From Candidatus Sericytochromatia bacterium S15B-MN24 CBMW_12 (GTDB lineage: Bacteria; Cyanobacteriota; Sericytochromatia; S15B-MN24; UBA4093), in contig DAZV01000040.1 of NCBI GenBank assembly GCA_002083825.1, forward strand, positions 1 to 37,738: a DNA stretch of 37,738 nt, given 5' to 3'. A program made the position numbers and the translations under genes. Shown here piece after piece: positions 15,385-22,936 of the stretch. The notes beneath the pieces were generated by a model, which made no database searches, was not told where the DNA came from, and worked only from the letters and a program-made list of their open reading frames with translations. Every line of letters starts with the position of its first letter. The stretch's first letter is position 1.

Positions 15385-16707
15385 CTACAGGTAGTAGTCG
15401 AAGATGTCGAGCAAGCGGTTGAAGGGCTTCTGGTACCAGGGATACTCCTTGAACTTGAAGACGGTCGTCGCGTTGTTCCAGTCGTGATCGAAGAGTCGCG
15501 TACGAAGGCTTTGGACCATGGCGCCGTCCGAGGTGGCGAGGCTAATTTCCTGGTTGTCGAAGAGGGCGCGGGTGTCGTGGTTCGTCGAACCCACGGTGGC
15601 CCAGTTCCCGTCGATCGCCATGTACTTGGTATGGGCATGGGCGTCGGCGGGGGTTCCGTTGTAGAGGCGGAACTCGGCGCCGAGCTTGCTCAGGGCGTTG
15701 AGCTTGACGGTGTGGAGGCGCTTGAAGACCTTGGAGCTGGACTCGCCGGGGACGATGGCCTGGACCTTGACGCCTCGGCGCAGCGCGCCGTCGAGGCGCT
15801 CCAGGATGCCGTCATCGGTGATGTACTGCTGCTCGATGACGATCTCCGACTGGGCGTTCTCGATGGCCCGGTAGGTCATGTCGCGCGCCTCGAAACGGCC
15901 CTCGGGGGCGCTGGTGACGAAGACGGCGGCGTCCACCGCGCCGTACTGCATGCCGGGTTGCAGCCCTGGAAACTCCAGCTTGCCTCCCCGGGCGAAAAAC
16001 CAGTCCCGGGCGAACTCCACGTGGAACTGCTGAGCCACCTCGCCGCGGAAGTCGATCAGCACGTCCTGGTCCTTGGTGTCGAAGGCGGCCTTGAGGTTCA
16101 TGCCGCCGACCATGCCGCGATCGCCGTCCGCGAGGTAGAGCTTCCGGTGGGTGATGTTCACGCCCAGGCGCTGGTCGTCCTTGCGGATCGTGCGAATCGG
16201 GTAATAGCGGAACTCGACGCCGGCCTCGCGAAGTTCCGAGGCCATGGCCTTGGCGCCCGGCAGGAAGCGCGAGCCCAGGTAGTCGGCAAGGACCTTGACC
16301 TCGACCCCTTCCTTGGCCTTGGCCTTCAGGAGGGGGACGATCCGCTGTCCCATCGAGTCGTTGCCGAAGTTGAAGGTTTCGAGGTAGAGGGTCTTCGTGG
16401 CGCTCTTGATGACGGCTTCGAGGGCGGGCACGTTCTCGCGGGGACCGACGCTCAGCGACGCGGAGTTGTTGCGCGTGCGAGGACTGGCCTGACGCCTGGG
16501 CCGGGAGGGAAGCTGAAACGATTCCTCGGGAGCTTCATTCAGGCCCGGTCCGTCGTCGTTGAACGCGGAATCTCTGACCGTTCCGTTGAAGAGGTCCTCG
16601 GCGGCGATCGGCACGGTCTGGGGTTTCACTCCGCAGCTAGCCAACAGCATCACCGTCAGGGCGGGGGCCACCCAGCGCATCGCGGGCACCAAGGGTTTGG
16701 TCGTCAT
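15385..16707 (-). CDS. Phospholipase D-family lipoprotein (cardiolipin synthase-like)
   Basis: A protein of about 440 residues with two HKD motifs: HRKLYLADGD (near 187-196) and HTKYMAIDGN (near 359-368). Each is followed by the usual GG.N or GSTN. Two such motifs are needed for a full PLD active site, so it should be active. The N terminus has a lipobox (MLLASC, Cys near 25), unusual for cardiolipin synthases, which normally have two membrane helices. An envelope phosphatidyltransferase or phosphodiesterase is likely. The ATG at 16707 is preferred over the TTG at 16710 because AGGGA is 8 bases before it. It is convergent with znuB and divergent from the Fur-family gene. Confidence 0.85.
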   Translation of the reverse strand: MTTKPLVPAMRWVAPALTVMLLASCGVKPQTVPIAAEDLFNGTVRDSAFNDDGPGLNEAPEESFQLPSRPRRQASPRTRNNSASLSVGPRENVPALEAVIKSATKTLYLETFNFGNDSMGQRIVPLLKAKAKEGVEVKVLADYLGSRFLPGAKAMASELREAGVEFRYYPIRTIRKDDQRLGVNITHRKLYLADGDRGMVGGMNLKAAFDTKDQDVLIDFRGEVAQQFHVEFARDWFFARGGKLEFPGLQPGMQYGAVDAAVFVTSAPEGRFEARDMTYRAIENAQSEIVIEQQYITDDGILERLDGALRRGVKVQAIVPGESSSKVFKRLHTVKLNALSKLGAEFRLYNGTPADAHAHTKYMAIDGNWATVGSTNHDTRALFDNQEISLATSDGAMVQSLRTRLFDHDWNNATTVFKFKEYPWYQKPFNRLLDIFDYYL

Positions 16708-16877
16708 CAACGTTTTCCCTCATTCAACAGGCTTGGCGTCATTGCTTTCCCGTGGCCTCGAAGACCGGGCCGCTCATCATATTAGCAGGCTGACGTATAA
16801 AAGTAAAGATATCCTTAAGGCGAGGTTAACAGCGACTAACCTTGGGACCCCGGAGACCGCCGCTCGCCACTGTCCTC

Positions 16878-16886
16878 TGGTATACT
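16878..16886 (+). promoter_or_regulatory. Extended -10 promoter of the Fur-family gene
   Basis: TGG followed by TATACT (16881-16886) gives an extended -10 with five of six -10 matches, 32 bases before the ATG. No good -35 is seen. None of the TTGCAA-type dyads found elsewhere is present, so autoregulation is not evident. Confidence 0.45.
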
Positions 16887-16917
16887 GAAGAGGCCCCATG
16901 CCCCGAGAGGACGCAAC

Positions 16918-17364
16918 ATGCCTTACGCCGAGGACGCCCTCCGAATCCTCAAGAACCGCGGATACCGTATCACCAAGCCTCGTCGCAAGGTTCTCGAGCT
17001 GCTCGAGAAGACCGAGACGGCTCTTTCGCCGTACGAGATCAAGGACCTACTCGATGGGTCGGGCGAGAGCGTCGATACGGTGAGCATCTACCGGATTCTC
17101 GAATGCCTGGAGGACAATCACTTGATCCACCGGGTCCTGACCTCGGGCAAGGTCCACAAGTGCGACCTCGAAAGCGAGGATCACTGTCACCTCGAGCAGG
17201 AGGATCACTGCCACCACAACCTGATTTGCCGAACTTGCGGGGCGATCGAGGAGATTCATTGCCCGGGACTGAGCCCCATGGAAGCGGATCTCGCCAAGCA
17301 GGCAGGTTTCACGATCGAAGCGCATCACCTGGAATTCAGCGGCCTTTGCCGGAAGTGCAGCTAG
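16918..17364 (+). CDS. Fur-family metal-responsive repressor (Zur-like)
   Basis: A 148-residue Fur-superfamily regulator. The N-terminal winged helix includes GYRITKPRRKVLELLEK and a recognition region SVDTVSIYRILECLEDNHLIHRV. The C-terminal part holds HCHLEQEDHCHHNLICRTCG and ends with CRKC. The CxxC pairs (CRTC and CRKC) form the usual structural zinc site. The His/Cys-rich stretch is the regulatory metal site. CGAIEEI is closer to Zur than to iron-sensing Fur, and the surrounding genes concern zinc-type uptake. A nickel-responsive (Nur) role remains possible because the candidate operators here resemble the Nur box. It precedes the His-rich protein gene on the same strand. Confidence 0.88.
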   Translation: MPYAEDALRILKNRGYRITKPRRKVLELLEKTETALSPYEIKDLLDGSGESVDTVSIYRILECLEDNHLIHRVLTSGKVHKCDLESEDHCHLEQEDHCHHNLICRTCGAIEEIHCPGLSPMEADLAKQAGFTIEAHHLEFSGLCRKCS

Positions 17365-17376
17365 GGCGGCGCCCCG

Positions 17377-17400
17377 GGTATTACAATCCCGCTGCAAAAG
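17377..17400 (+). promoter_or_regulatory. Weak metal-type dyad before the His-rich gene
   Basis: TTACAA-TCCCG-CTGCAA (17381-17397) fits the TTGCAA-N5-TTGCAA pattern with two mismatches. The left flank GGTATTACAA matches eight of ten positions of the left arm at 22451-22460. No clear -35 goes with it. It is reported because of its position between the Fur-family gene and the His-rich gene. Confidence 0.3.
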
Positions 17401-17466
17401 AAACGGCCTCCGGAGTTAGGATGACGACATTCGACATGGAACCTTTCCAGGAAAGGAGCGAATCCC

Positions 17467-17784
17467 ATGGAATGTCAGACGCATGAAGAGCATGGCCACG
17501 TCCACGGCGCGGGCTGCGGGCATACGGGAATCCAGCACCGGGACCACGTCGACTACCTTCACGAGGGCCATCTGCACCACAGCCACTCGGATCACGTCGA
17601 TGAGCATGCGCTAGAGGTGAGCGACAGCAATCCGGTCGACTGCAAACCCATGCCCTGCAATGCGAGCCATGGAGAAGCGGTGCCACACGGCGATCACGTG
17701 GATCATCTGGTCGGCGGCAGGCTCCACCACCACCACGCCGATCACTGCGACGATCATGGAGCGGTCAAGGTGATCTCCCAGTAA
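17467..17784 (+). CDS. Histidine-rich metal-binding protein with an internal duplication
   Basis: A 105-residue protein, about one quarter His, with four Cys. Two related units are visible: HRDHVDYLHEGHLHHSHSDHVDEHA (residues about 24-48, here described rather than aligned in full) and HGDHVDHLVGGRLHHHHADH (about 73-92). The N-terminal GAGCGHTGIQHRDH pattern occurs in small His-rich proteins often found next to zinc transporters and Zur genes; their biochemical function is not established. No signal peptide is seen, so a cytoplasmic metal buffer or chaperone is the best guess. AGGAAAGGAG precedes the ATG. It follows the Fur-family gene by 102 bases and ends at a strong terminator. Confidence 0.8.
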   Translation: MECQTHEEHGHVHGAGCGHTGIQHRDHVDYLHEGHLHHSHSDHVDEHALEVSDSNPVDCKPMPCNASHGEAVPHGDHVDHLVGGRLHHHHADHCDDHGAVKVISQ

Positions 17785-17792
17785 TCAACCCG

Positions 17793-17831
17793 AAGGGGGG
17801 CGGTCTCTTGCGAGACCGCCCCCCTTCTCTT
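17793..17831 (+). terminator. Intrinsic terminator after the His-rich gene
   Basis: A 15-bp perfect GC-rich stem (17793-17807 with 17812-17826), with a TTGC loop, is followed by the pyrimidine-rich CTCTT. It separates the His-rich gene from the convergent ZIP gene and may work in both directions, since AAs flank the other side. Confidence 0.8.
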
Positions 17832-17870
17832 CATGAGCGGGTGACTCGGAATGGCCTAGGCCATCAGGCG

Positions 17871-18716
17871 TCAGTGTCCGTGACTGACGAGCTTTTCGAT
17901 GATCCAGAAGCTTCCGCCGCCGGCCAGGACCATCAAGGCTCCGGGGGTGGTGGTGGCGGCGGCAGGAATGAGCTGAGCGAAAGCGACGAAGAGCAAGATC
18001 CCCGCGGCAATGGGTAGTGCCAAAGGCACGATCGGCGCGAAGATCAAGGGCATGGCCGCTCCCAGCAGCAGGCCGACGCTCACGATCATGACGGCCCGGC
18101 GGGCCATCCGCTTGCTCGAACCTGCCGCCAGGCTCACGGACGCCGCGAGAATGCCTTCCGGCAGCAGGTGCAGCAGCAAGCCGGCCATGACGAGCATGCC
18201 CATGGAGGAGCCCGCCGAGAATGAGGCCGAGAGGGCCACTCCGTCGAAGAAGGTACAGACCGCCAGGCATCCCAGGGCCGAGCAAGCCGCCCCGTGACCG
18301 AGAATCGGGTGGCCGCAGGCCGCGTGGGCGTGGTCGGGATTCGCGCCGTGGCCGTCCCCGTGATCGTGGCCATGGTCATGGGGGTAGTCATGGTGGTGGG
18401 CGCACCCATCGTCCTCGTGCTTCACGTCGAGAAAAGTCAGGCGAGGGGCTATCCAGCGGTCGAAGGCGAAGACGGCCGCCGCTGCCGCCAAGATGAGCCC
18501 GAAGACGTCATGGGTCTCGCCGCCGGCGAGTTCGAGCGATGCCGGCAGCAATTCGAGCAGCACCAAGGCCACCAGAAAACCTGCCCCCAGGGCCATGATC
18601 CCGCGCAAGCGTCCCGGCGTCAGCCACGAGTTCGAAAGGTTCGCGAACCAGAGCCCGCCCGCCATCGTGACGGAAGCCGCCACTAATCCATAAGTCAGGT
18701 TTAACGCATTTTCCAT
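17871..18716 (-). CDS. ZIP-family divalent metal transporter
   Basis: A 281-residue membrane protein of the ZIP family (zinc/iron-type import). It has about eight hydrophobic helices and a cytoplasmic His-rich loop (CAHHHDYPHDHGHDHGDGHG, about 106-125) between helices 3 and 4, as in many ZIPs. Helix 4 has CTFFDGVALSASF (the family's H-N-x-x-D-G position, with Cys and Thr in place of His-Asn) and helix 5 has LLHLLPEGIL, together forming the binuclear metal site. The substitution in helix 4 may alter specificity. It is convergent with the His-rich gene and divergent from the NiCoT-like operon. A TTATTGCAA half-site lies in its upstream region. Confidence 0.88.
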   Translation of the reverse strand: MENALNLTYGLVAASVTMAGGLWFANLSNSWLTPGRLRGIMALGAGFLVALVLLELLPASLELAGGETHDVFGLILAAAAAVFAFDRWIAPRLTFLDVKHEDDGCAHHHDYPHDHGHDHGDGHGANPDHAHAACGHPILGHGAACSALGCLAVCTFFDGVALSASFSAGSSMGMLVMAGLLLHLLPEGILAASVSLAAGSSKRMARRAVMIVSVGLLLGAAMPLIFAPIVPLALPIAAGILLFVAFAQLIPAAATTTPGALMVLAGGGSFWIIEKLVSHGH

Positions 18717-18753
18717 CGATATTCTAAATGGCCTCCGGCTTGCCCAGTCCTTT

Positions 18754-18784
18754 TTGCAATAACATAACCTTAGACTAGTTTCAA
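18754..18784 (-). promoter_or_regulatory. Candidate ZIP promoter with a metal-type half-site
   Basis: On the minus strand, TTGAAA (about 18784-18779) lies 17 bases before TATTGC. That -10 overlaps GTTATTGCAA (18763-18754), the same ten bases as the left arm of the palindrome at 22451-22460. No second half-site with the 5-base spacing is present, so regulation by the same repressor is only possible. Confidence 0.3.
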
Positions 18785-18840
18785 TGCATGCCTCCCGTCA
18801 AGCGAAGAATCCCACGGCGCCTCGGATCGCGAACTTATTC

Positions 18841-18903
18841 TTGACAGATTAGAGCACTTCTCCTACGCTGACTTAAAGCAATATTATTGCTTTAAGTCAG
18901 CGT
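18841..18903 (+). promoter_or_regulatory. Promoter and perfect 39-bp palindromic operator of the NiCoT-COG0523-WD40 operon
   Basis: TTGACA (18841-18846), a 17-base spacer and TACGCT (18864-18869) form the promoter. Positions 18865-18903 form a perfect palindrome (19-bp arms around a single T at 18884) with inner core AAGCAA-TATTA-TTGCTT. The predicted start point (about 18876) falls inside the left arm, so the transcript could not fold the whole hairpin. This favours a protein-binding operator. The dyad centre is 43 bases after the first base of the -35, nearly the same geometry as at 22629. The ATG at 18920 follows a GAGGAG site. Confidence 0.75.
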
Positions 18904-18919
18904 CATAGCGAGGAGCCCC

Positions 18920-19741
18920 ATGATCGACACCGCCGCCACCCTTCCCGCGTTCGCATTGGCCATCAGCCTCGGCCTCCGCCATGGCCTCGATCCCGATCAC
19001 CTCTCGATCATCGACGGGATGACGCTGAGGACCTTCGAGCAAGACCCTCGGCTTGCTCCATGGACCGGAACCCTCTTCGCCCTGGGGCATGGGGGAATCG
19101 TGACGGCGATCGCCGTCGGCGTGAGCCTGCTCAGCCGCGGCATCTCCCTCCCCGACCCGATTGTCGGTGTCCTTGAATGGCTCCCCATCTTCCTGCTGTT
19201 CATGATCGGATCCTTGAACCTGCGGGCCTTGCTCAGGGCCGGCGATTTTCAGATCATCGGATGGAAAGCCCGGTTCTTGCCGCGGCGGCTGCGCGAAAGC
19301 ACGCATCCGCTGGCCATCATCGGAGTGGGAGGGCTGTTCGGCCTGGTCTTCGACACCGCAACCCAGGCGACGGCCTGGGGTCTGGCGGCCACCACCCAGG
19401 GCGGAGTGCTCGCCGCCTTGGGCATCGGCGCCGCCTTTACCCTGGGCATGGCCGCCACCGACAGCATCGACAGCCGATTGATGTGCCGCTTGATGAAGCG
19501 CATCGGAGGTCGGGACGACGCCAAACGCTACCGCCGGGGTGTGGGTTGGGTCGTGGTGGCACTCTCGTTCGGAGCGGCGCTCTACAGCAGTCTTTGCCGC
19601 CTCAACCCAGCAGCGGCGCTGGGAGAGAGTGCGTACACGCTGATGGGACTCCTCATGTTCCTCTTGCTCGTCGCGGCCTATCTCTCGCTAACCATGCGCG
19701 CGTTCGCCTTCAAGAAGTCCTCGCTCACCCCCCTTCAATAA
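18920..19741 (+). CDS. NiCoT-family nickel/cobalt (or zinc) transporter
   Basis: A 273-residue membrane protein. [13 protein letters not shown] (20-32) is the H-x4-D-H signature of NiCoT transporters. FALGHGGIV (53-61) and [14 protein letters not shown] (141-154) are the two further family motifs. About seven to eight helices are predicted. NiCoT members usually carry Ni2+ or Co2+. Here the gene is the first of an operon with a COG0523 GTPase and lies behind a palindrome like those of other metal genes. The cargo could therefore be nickel, cobalt or zinc. A Fur-family site resembling the Nur box makes nickel a fair possibility. Confidence 0.87.
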   Translation: MIDTAATLPAFALAISLGLRHGLDPDHLSIIDGMTLRTFEQDPRLAPWTGTLFALGHGGIVTAIAVGVSLLSRGISLPDPIVGVLEWLPIFLLFMIGSLNLRALLRAGDFQIIGWKARFLPRRLRESTHPLAIIGVGGLFGLVFDTATQATAWGLAATTQGGVLAALGIGAAFTLGMAATDSIDSRLMCRLMKRIGGRDDAKRYRRGVGWVVVALSFGAALYSSLCRLNPAAALGESAYTLMGLLMFLLLVAAYLSLTMRAFAFKKSSLTPLQ

Positions 19742-19750
19742 GGAGTCTCC

Positions 19751-21094
19751 ATGTCGCTCGACGATCGCGTTCCCGTTACCGTCCTCACCGGATTCCTCGG
19801 GGCCGGCAAGACCACCCTCCTCAACCACATCCTCACCGCCCAGCATGGCAAGCGTATTGCCGTGATCGAGAACGAGTTCGGCGAAGTCGGCGTGGATCAG
19901 GACCTGGTCATCGGGGCCGAAGAGGAGATCTTCGAAATGAACAACGGCTGCATCTGCTGCACCGTTCGCGGAGACCTCATCCGGATCCTCGGCACCCTCA
20001 TGAAGCGCAAGGACAAGTTCGATTACATCTTGATCGAAACCACCGGCATGGCCGATCCGGGTCCGGTGGCCCAGACCTTCTTCGTCGATGCCGAGATGCA
20101 GGCCAAGGTCCGCCTCGACGGCATCGTCACCTTGGTGGATGCCATGCACGTCTGGCTGCACCTCGACGACTCCAACGAAGTCAAGGAGCAGATCGCCTTC
20201 GCGGACGTGATCATGCTGAATAAAATCGACCTGGTCTCCACCGAGCAGCTCGAGAAACTGGAAGCGCGAATCCGCGGCATGAACGCCGCCGCCACGATCT
20301 ACCGGACCCGGAACGCCCAGATCGAGCTGGACAAGGTCCTGAACGTCGGCGGCTTCGACATCGGGCGCGCGATCGAGATCGATCCCTCCTTCATGGAACC
20401 TGAATTCCCCTTCGAATGGGCGGGACTCTTCACGCTGGATGCGGGATCCTACGGGCTCCGTCTTCAGGCGGGCCCCGATCCCGCGATGGACCTGGCGATG
20501 CTTCCCGTCGACGGGCTCACGCGCGAGGCCATCGACGCCGTCGAGCGCGAGGTCACCCTCCTCTTCGCCGAGGAGGTCCCCGCCATCCTTCCCAGCGCTA
20601 CCCTCTCGCCTGGAAAACGGCTCCATCGACTCGCGCTCGACGCCGAGGACCTCCGCTTCGGGCTGGAAGTCGCGCAAGCCGGCACGTATGCCCTCTTCAC
20701 CCAGCACCTCCCCGAGGAGTTCCGGCTCACCCTCCAAAAGGCGGGAGAGGACGTCCAGCCACGGCAAACGTTCGCCTTCAAGCCGAGCCACGACCATGCG
20801 GATGACGTGAGCTCCGTGGGCATCGAGGTCGCGGGAGATCTCGACCCCGATCGCCTCAACGCATGGTTGGGCGAAATCCTGCGAAAGCAGGGCCAAGACA
20901 TCTTCCGGATGAAGGGAGTCCTGAGCATGAAGGGAGAAGAGCAACGCTTCGTCTTCCAGGGGGTTCACATGCTCTTCGATGGACGGCCCGACAAGCCTTG
21001 GGGCAAGCAAACCCGACGCAACTCCTTGATCTTCATCGGACGAAACCTGGACCGCGCCAAGCTCAACGAAGGATTCATGCAATGCCTCGCGTAA
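19751..21094 (+). CDS. COG0523/CobW-family GTPase metallochaperone
   Basis: A 447-residue G3E-family GTPase. Walker A is GFLGAGKT (14-21), the metal motif CICC is at 67-70, and NKID (157-160) is the guanine-specificity motif. [10 protein letters not shown] (40-49) and [10 protein letters not shown] (96-105) are the usual switch regions. A CobW C-terminal-type domain fills the second half, with no terminal His-rich tail. COG0523 proteins deliver metals to client proteins, often under zinc limitation and Zur control. The gene starts 9 bases after the NiCoT stop, and the WD40 gene overlaps it by 13 bases. Confidence 0.92.
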   Translation: MSLDDRVPVTVLTGFLGAGKTTLLNHILTAQHGKRIAVIENEFGEVGVDQDLVIGAEEEIFEMNNGCICCTVRGDLIRILGTLMKRKDKFDYILIETTGMADPGPVAQTFFVDAEMQAKVRLDGIVTLVDAMHVWLHLDDSNEVKEQIAFADVIMLNKIDLVSTEQLEKLEARIRGMNAAATIYRTRNAQIELDKVLNVGGFDIGRAIEIDPSFMEPEFPFEWAGLFTLDAGSYGLRLQAGPDPAMDLAMLPVDGLTREAIDAVEREVTLLFAEEVPAILPSATLSPGKRLHRLALDAEDLRFGLEVAQAGTYALFTQHLPEEFRLTLQKAGEDVQPRQTFAFKPSHDHADDVSSVGIEVAGDLDPDRLNAWLGEILRKQGQDIFRMKGVLSMKGEEQRFVFQGVHMLFDGRPDKPWGKQTRRNSLIFIGRNLDRAKLNEGFMQCLA

Positions 21095-22134
21095 AACCCG
21101 ACCTGACCCGCCAACTGTCTTCCGCGTGGACCGCCGATATCGGCGACTATGTCACCTCCCTGCGCTGGTCACCCGATGGCGGGATTCTGGCTGCCGCTTC
21201 CGCCAGCGGGGAGATCTGGCTGATCGCAGCCTCGCAAGGAGAGGTGATCCAGCGCTGGAGCGCTCACCAGTTCGGAACCGCGAAGCTGGACTGGCATCCC
21301 GACGGCAAGCTCCTCGCCAGTGCTGGGCACGACGGCTTCGTGCGGATCTGGGAAGCTGCAAGCGGCCGAGAACTCGCTCGCATGCGGGCGGCTTCCGCTT
21401 GGGCCGAGCATCTCGCGTGGAGCCCGCGGGGAACGGCCCTGGCCGCGGCAGCCGGCAAGATCCTGACCTGCTGGGATCCCGCGGGCAACCTGATCCAGCG
21501 CTTCCCGGAAGCTCGAAGCACCCTTTCGGATCTCGCCTGGAAGCCCGCGTCGGAAGTCGTCGCCGCGTCGGAGTACGGCGGCACCACCCTCTGGGCCACG
21601 GGATCCGAGGAGCCGCTCTTGCATCTCGGATGGAAGAGCTCCGTTCTCGCGATGGCATGGAGTCCCGATGGGCGCTATCTCGCGACCGGAGACCAGGATG
21701 CCAGCGTTCACTTCTGGATCCTCGATTCGGAATCGCACATGCAGATGTCGGGCTATCCGACCAAGGTCAAGGAACTCTCATGGGATTCGGAAAGCCGCTA
21801 CCTGGCCACCGGCGGAGGCATGGAGGTCTGCGTTTGGGATTGCTCCGGAGAGGGACCGGAAGGGACGACTCCGATCCTCCTGGAGGCTCACCAAGACGCG
21901 GTCTTGGCGCTCGCCTATCAGCAGGACGGTCCGATGCTCGCATCAGGCGGCCAGGACGGAAAGCTCTTTTTGTGGATGCCCCATGAGAGCTTGCGGCCCC
22001 AAGCCGTCGCGGAACTCGAGGGTGCCGTCACTCAGGTCACCTGGTCGCGGAATGATCGCCGGCTGGCTGTGGGAACGGCGGAGGGGACGGTCGCCGTCTT
22101 CCTGCAGGGTTCAGCAAATGTAGCCATAGGATAG
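21082..22134 (+). CDS. WD40-repeat protein coupled to the COG0523 GTPase
   Basis: A 350-residue protein with about seven to eight WD40-like repeats. Repeat cores such as [80 protein letters not shown] and [12 protein letters not shown] run from residue 20 to the end, so one complete propeller fills the protein. No signal peptide is present, so it is probably cytoplasmic. The ATG at 21082 lies inside the COG0523 gene (13-base overlap) and implies tight co-expression. WD40 propellers are protein-binding scaffolds. A partner or client-recognition role for the GTPase is inferred. An upstream in-frame start at 20863 would run through the GTPase gene and is rejected. Confidence 0.87.
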   Translation: MPRVKPDLTRQLSSAWTADIGDYVTSLRWSPDGGILAAASASGEIWLIAASQGEVIQRWSAHQFGTAKLDWHPDGKLLASAGHDGFVRIWEAASGRELARMRAASAWAEHLAWSPRGTALAAAAGKILTCWDPAGNLIQRFPEARSTLSDLAWKPASEVVAASEYGGTTLWATGSEEPLLHLGWKSSVLAMAWSPDGRYLATGDQDASVHFWILDSESHMQMSGYPTKVKELSWDSESRYLATGGGMEVCVWDCSGEGPEGTTPILLEAHQDAVLALAYQQDGPMLASGGQDGKLFLWMPHESLRPQAVAELEGAVTQVTWSRNDRRLAVGTAEGTVAVFLQGSANVAIG

Positions 22135-22157
22135 CTAGACAAGCGTCCGAGCTCCCC

Positions 22158-22421
22158 TCAGGCCTCTTCGTGCATCGTCAAGATGGCCATGCAGGGAAGC
22201 GGCTCTTCGATCGGGAGCCCCGTCACGAGGGCGCAGGCCGAGACGTCGTCGAAGCGAAACGCCCATAGATTTCCAACCGTCCGCCCTTGGTGAAAGAGCA
22301 TGAACCCTTCCCGCGTCACGTCTTGAACCCGGCCCACGAAGCAGGTTCCTTGAACGTGACGCAGGTAGACCTTGAGCTCGGCTCCCGCATCATGGGCCGC
22401 GAGAATCATCCGTTCAAACAA
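22158..22421 (-). CDS. Small Sm/Hfq-like protein, paralog of the divergent gene
   Basis: An 87-residue protein. A short helix (FERMILAAHDAG) is followed by strand-like segments AELKVYLRH, GTCFVGRVQDV, GFMLFHQG, LWAFRFDDV and ACALVTGL. The order helix, five short strands and the G-x-V/I-x-D-V bend recall the Sm fold of Hfq. This is an inference from pattern only. It is clearly homologous to the divergent protein encoded at 22661 (shared GAE, VYLRxV, GRVQD and LWAFR plus LVTxLP). The start is a TTG at 22421, with AAAGGAG 7 bases upstream; the internal ATG at 22409 lacks a site. A perfect inverted repeat covers its promoter. Confidence 0.7.
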   Translation of the reverse strand: MFERMILAAHDAGAELKVYLRHVQGTCFVGRVQDVTREGFMLFHQGRTVGNLWAFRFDDVSACALVTGLPIEEPLPCMAILTMHEEA

Positions 22422-22440
22422 GCGAACACTCCTTTCGGAA

Positions 22441-22488
22441 ACAGGGGGTAGTTATTGCAACGTTATTGCAATAACTACCCCCTGTCAA
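22441..22488 (-). promoter_or_regulatory. Perfect palindromic operator over the promoter of the minus-strand Sm-like gene
   Basis: Positions 22441-22460 and 22466-22485 are perfectly complementary (20-bp arms) around the 5-base spacer CGTTA. The core is TTGCAA-CGTTA-TTGCAA (22455-22471). On the minus strand, TTGACA (22488-22483), a 17-base spacer and TAACGT (22465-22460) form a promoter lying within the repeat. A repressor bound here would block RNA polymerase. The core fits the remembered Nur-box consensus tTGCaa-N5-ttGCAA exactly. Confidence 0.75.
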
Positions 22489-22586
22489 CCCTCCGCGGTG
22501 GGGCGCGAACAGACGGAGAACCGGACCCTTTGAAGCAATTGCATGGCTGCGAGGAACGCTCGCCCAAGCGAAAGTCAATCATCCCG

Positions 22587-22641
22587 TTGACACGCTCCCC
22601 GAAACAGGGTAAGCATGGTAATGCAATTAAATTGCAATAAC
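22587..22641 (+). promoter_or_regulatory. Promoter and operator of the plus-strand Sm-like/RRM operon
   Basis: TTGACA (22587-22592), a 17-base spacer and a weak TAAGCA (22610-22615) form the promoter. A dyad follows at 22617-22641 with core ATGCAA-TTAAA-TTGCAA; eight of ten arm positions pair. Its centre (22629) is 42 bases after the start of the -35, matching the NiCoT operon. AAAGGA just before the ATG at 22661 is the ribosome site. Confidence 0.65.
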
Positions 22642-22660
22642 CCCCAGAAAGGATGACGAC

Positions 22661-22918
22661 ATGGTTCTACGCTTGCTGCACACGGCCCTCGACACGGGCG
22701 CCGAGGCGATCCTCTACGTCCGGGGCGTGAGCGACGTATACTTCCGCGGGCAAGTACAGGACCTGGATGAGCAGTTCGTCGCGCTGTTTCTGCCGTCTGA
22801 AGACGATGAAGCGGAGGGCATGTTATGGGCCTTCCGACACGCGGACATCGTCGGCTGCGGCCTCGTCACCCGCCTCCCCGAGAACGTCTCGGTCGACTCC
22901 CCCCTCCTGCACCGCTAA
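22661..22918 (+). CDS. Small Sm/Hfq-like protein
   Basis: An 85-residue paralog of the protein encoded at 22158-22421. The shared pattern is GAEAILYVRGV, FRGQVQDLDEQFVALFL, LWAFRHADIVGCGLVTRLP. Segment order suggests an N-terminal helix followed by five strands, as in the Sm fold, with an acidic insertion (SEDDEAEG) between strands 3 and 4. No Cys or His cluster is seen, so it is not an obvious metal binder. It is followed after 18 bases by an RRM RNA-binding protein gene, which fits a role in RNA biology. The family is not otherwise recognised. Confidence 0.72.
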   Translation: MVLRLLHTALDTGAEAILYVRGVSDVYFRGQVQDLDEQFVALFLPSEDDEAEGMLWAFRHADIVGCGLVTRLPENVSVDSPLLHR

Positions 22919-22936
22919 TCTGAAAGGACCCTTTCC

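Noticed and set aside
18865..18903. Palindrome before the NiCoT gene as an intrinsic terminator
   Set aside because: It lies between a TTGACA promoter and the start codon, has no T-tract and includes the predicted transcription start, so an operator fits better.
19688..21082. Open frame of 464 codons antisense to the COG0523 gene
   Set aside because: The plus strand carries a full GTPase with Walker A, CxCC and NKxD motifs. The antisense frame has no recognised features.
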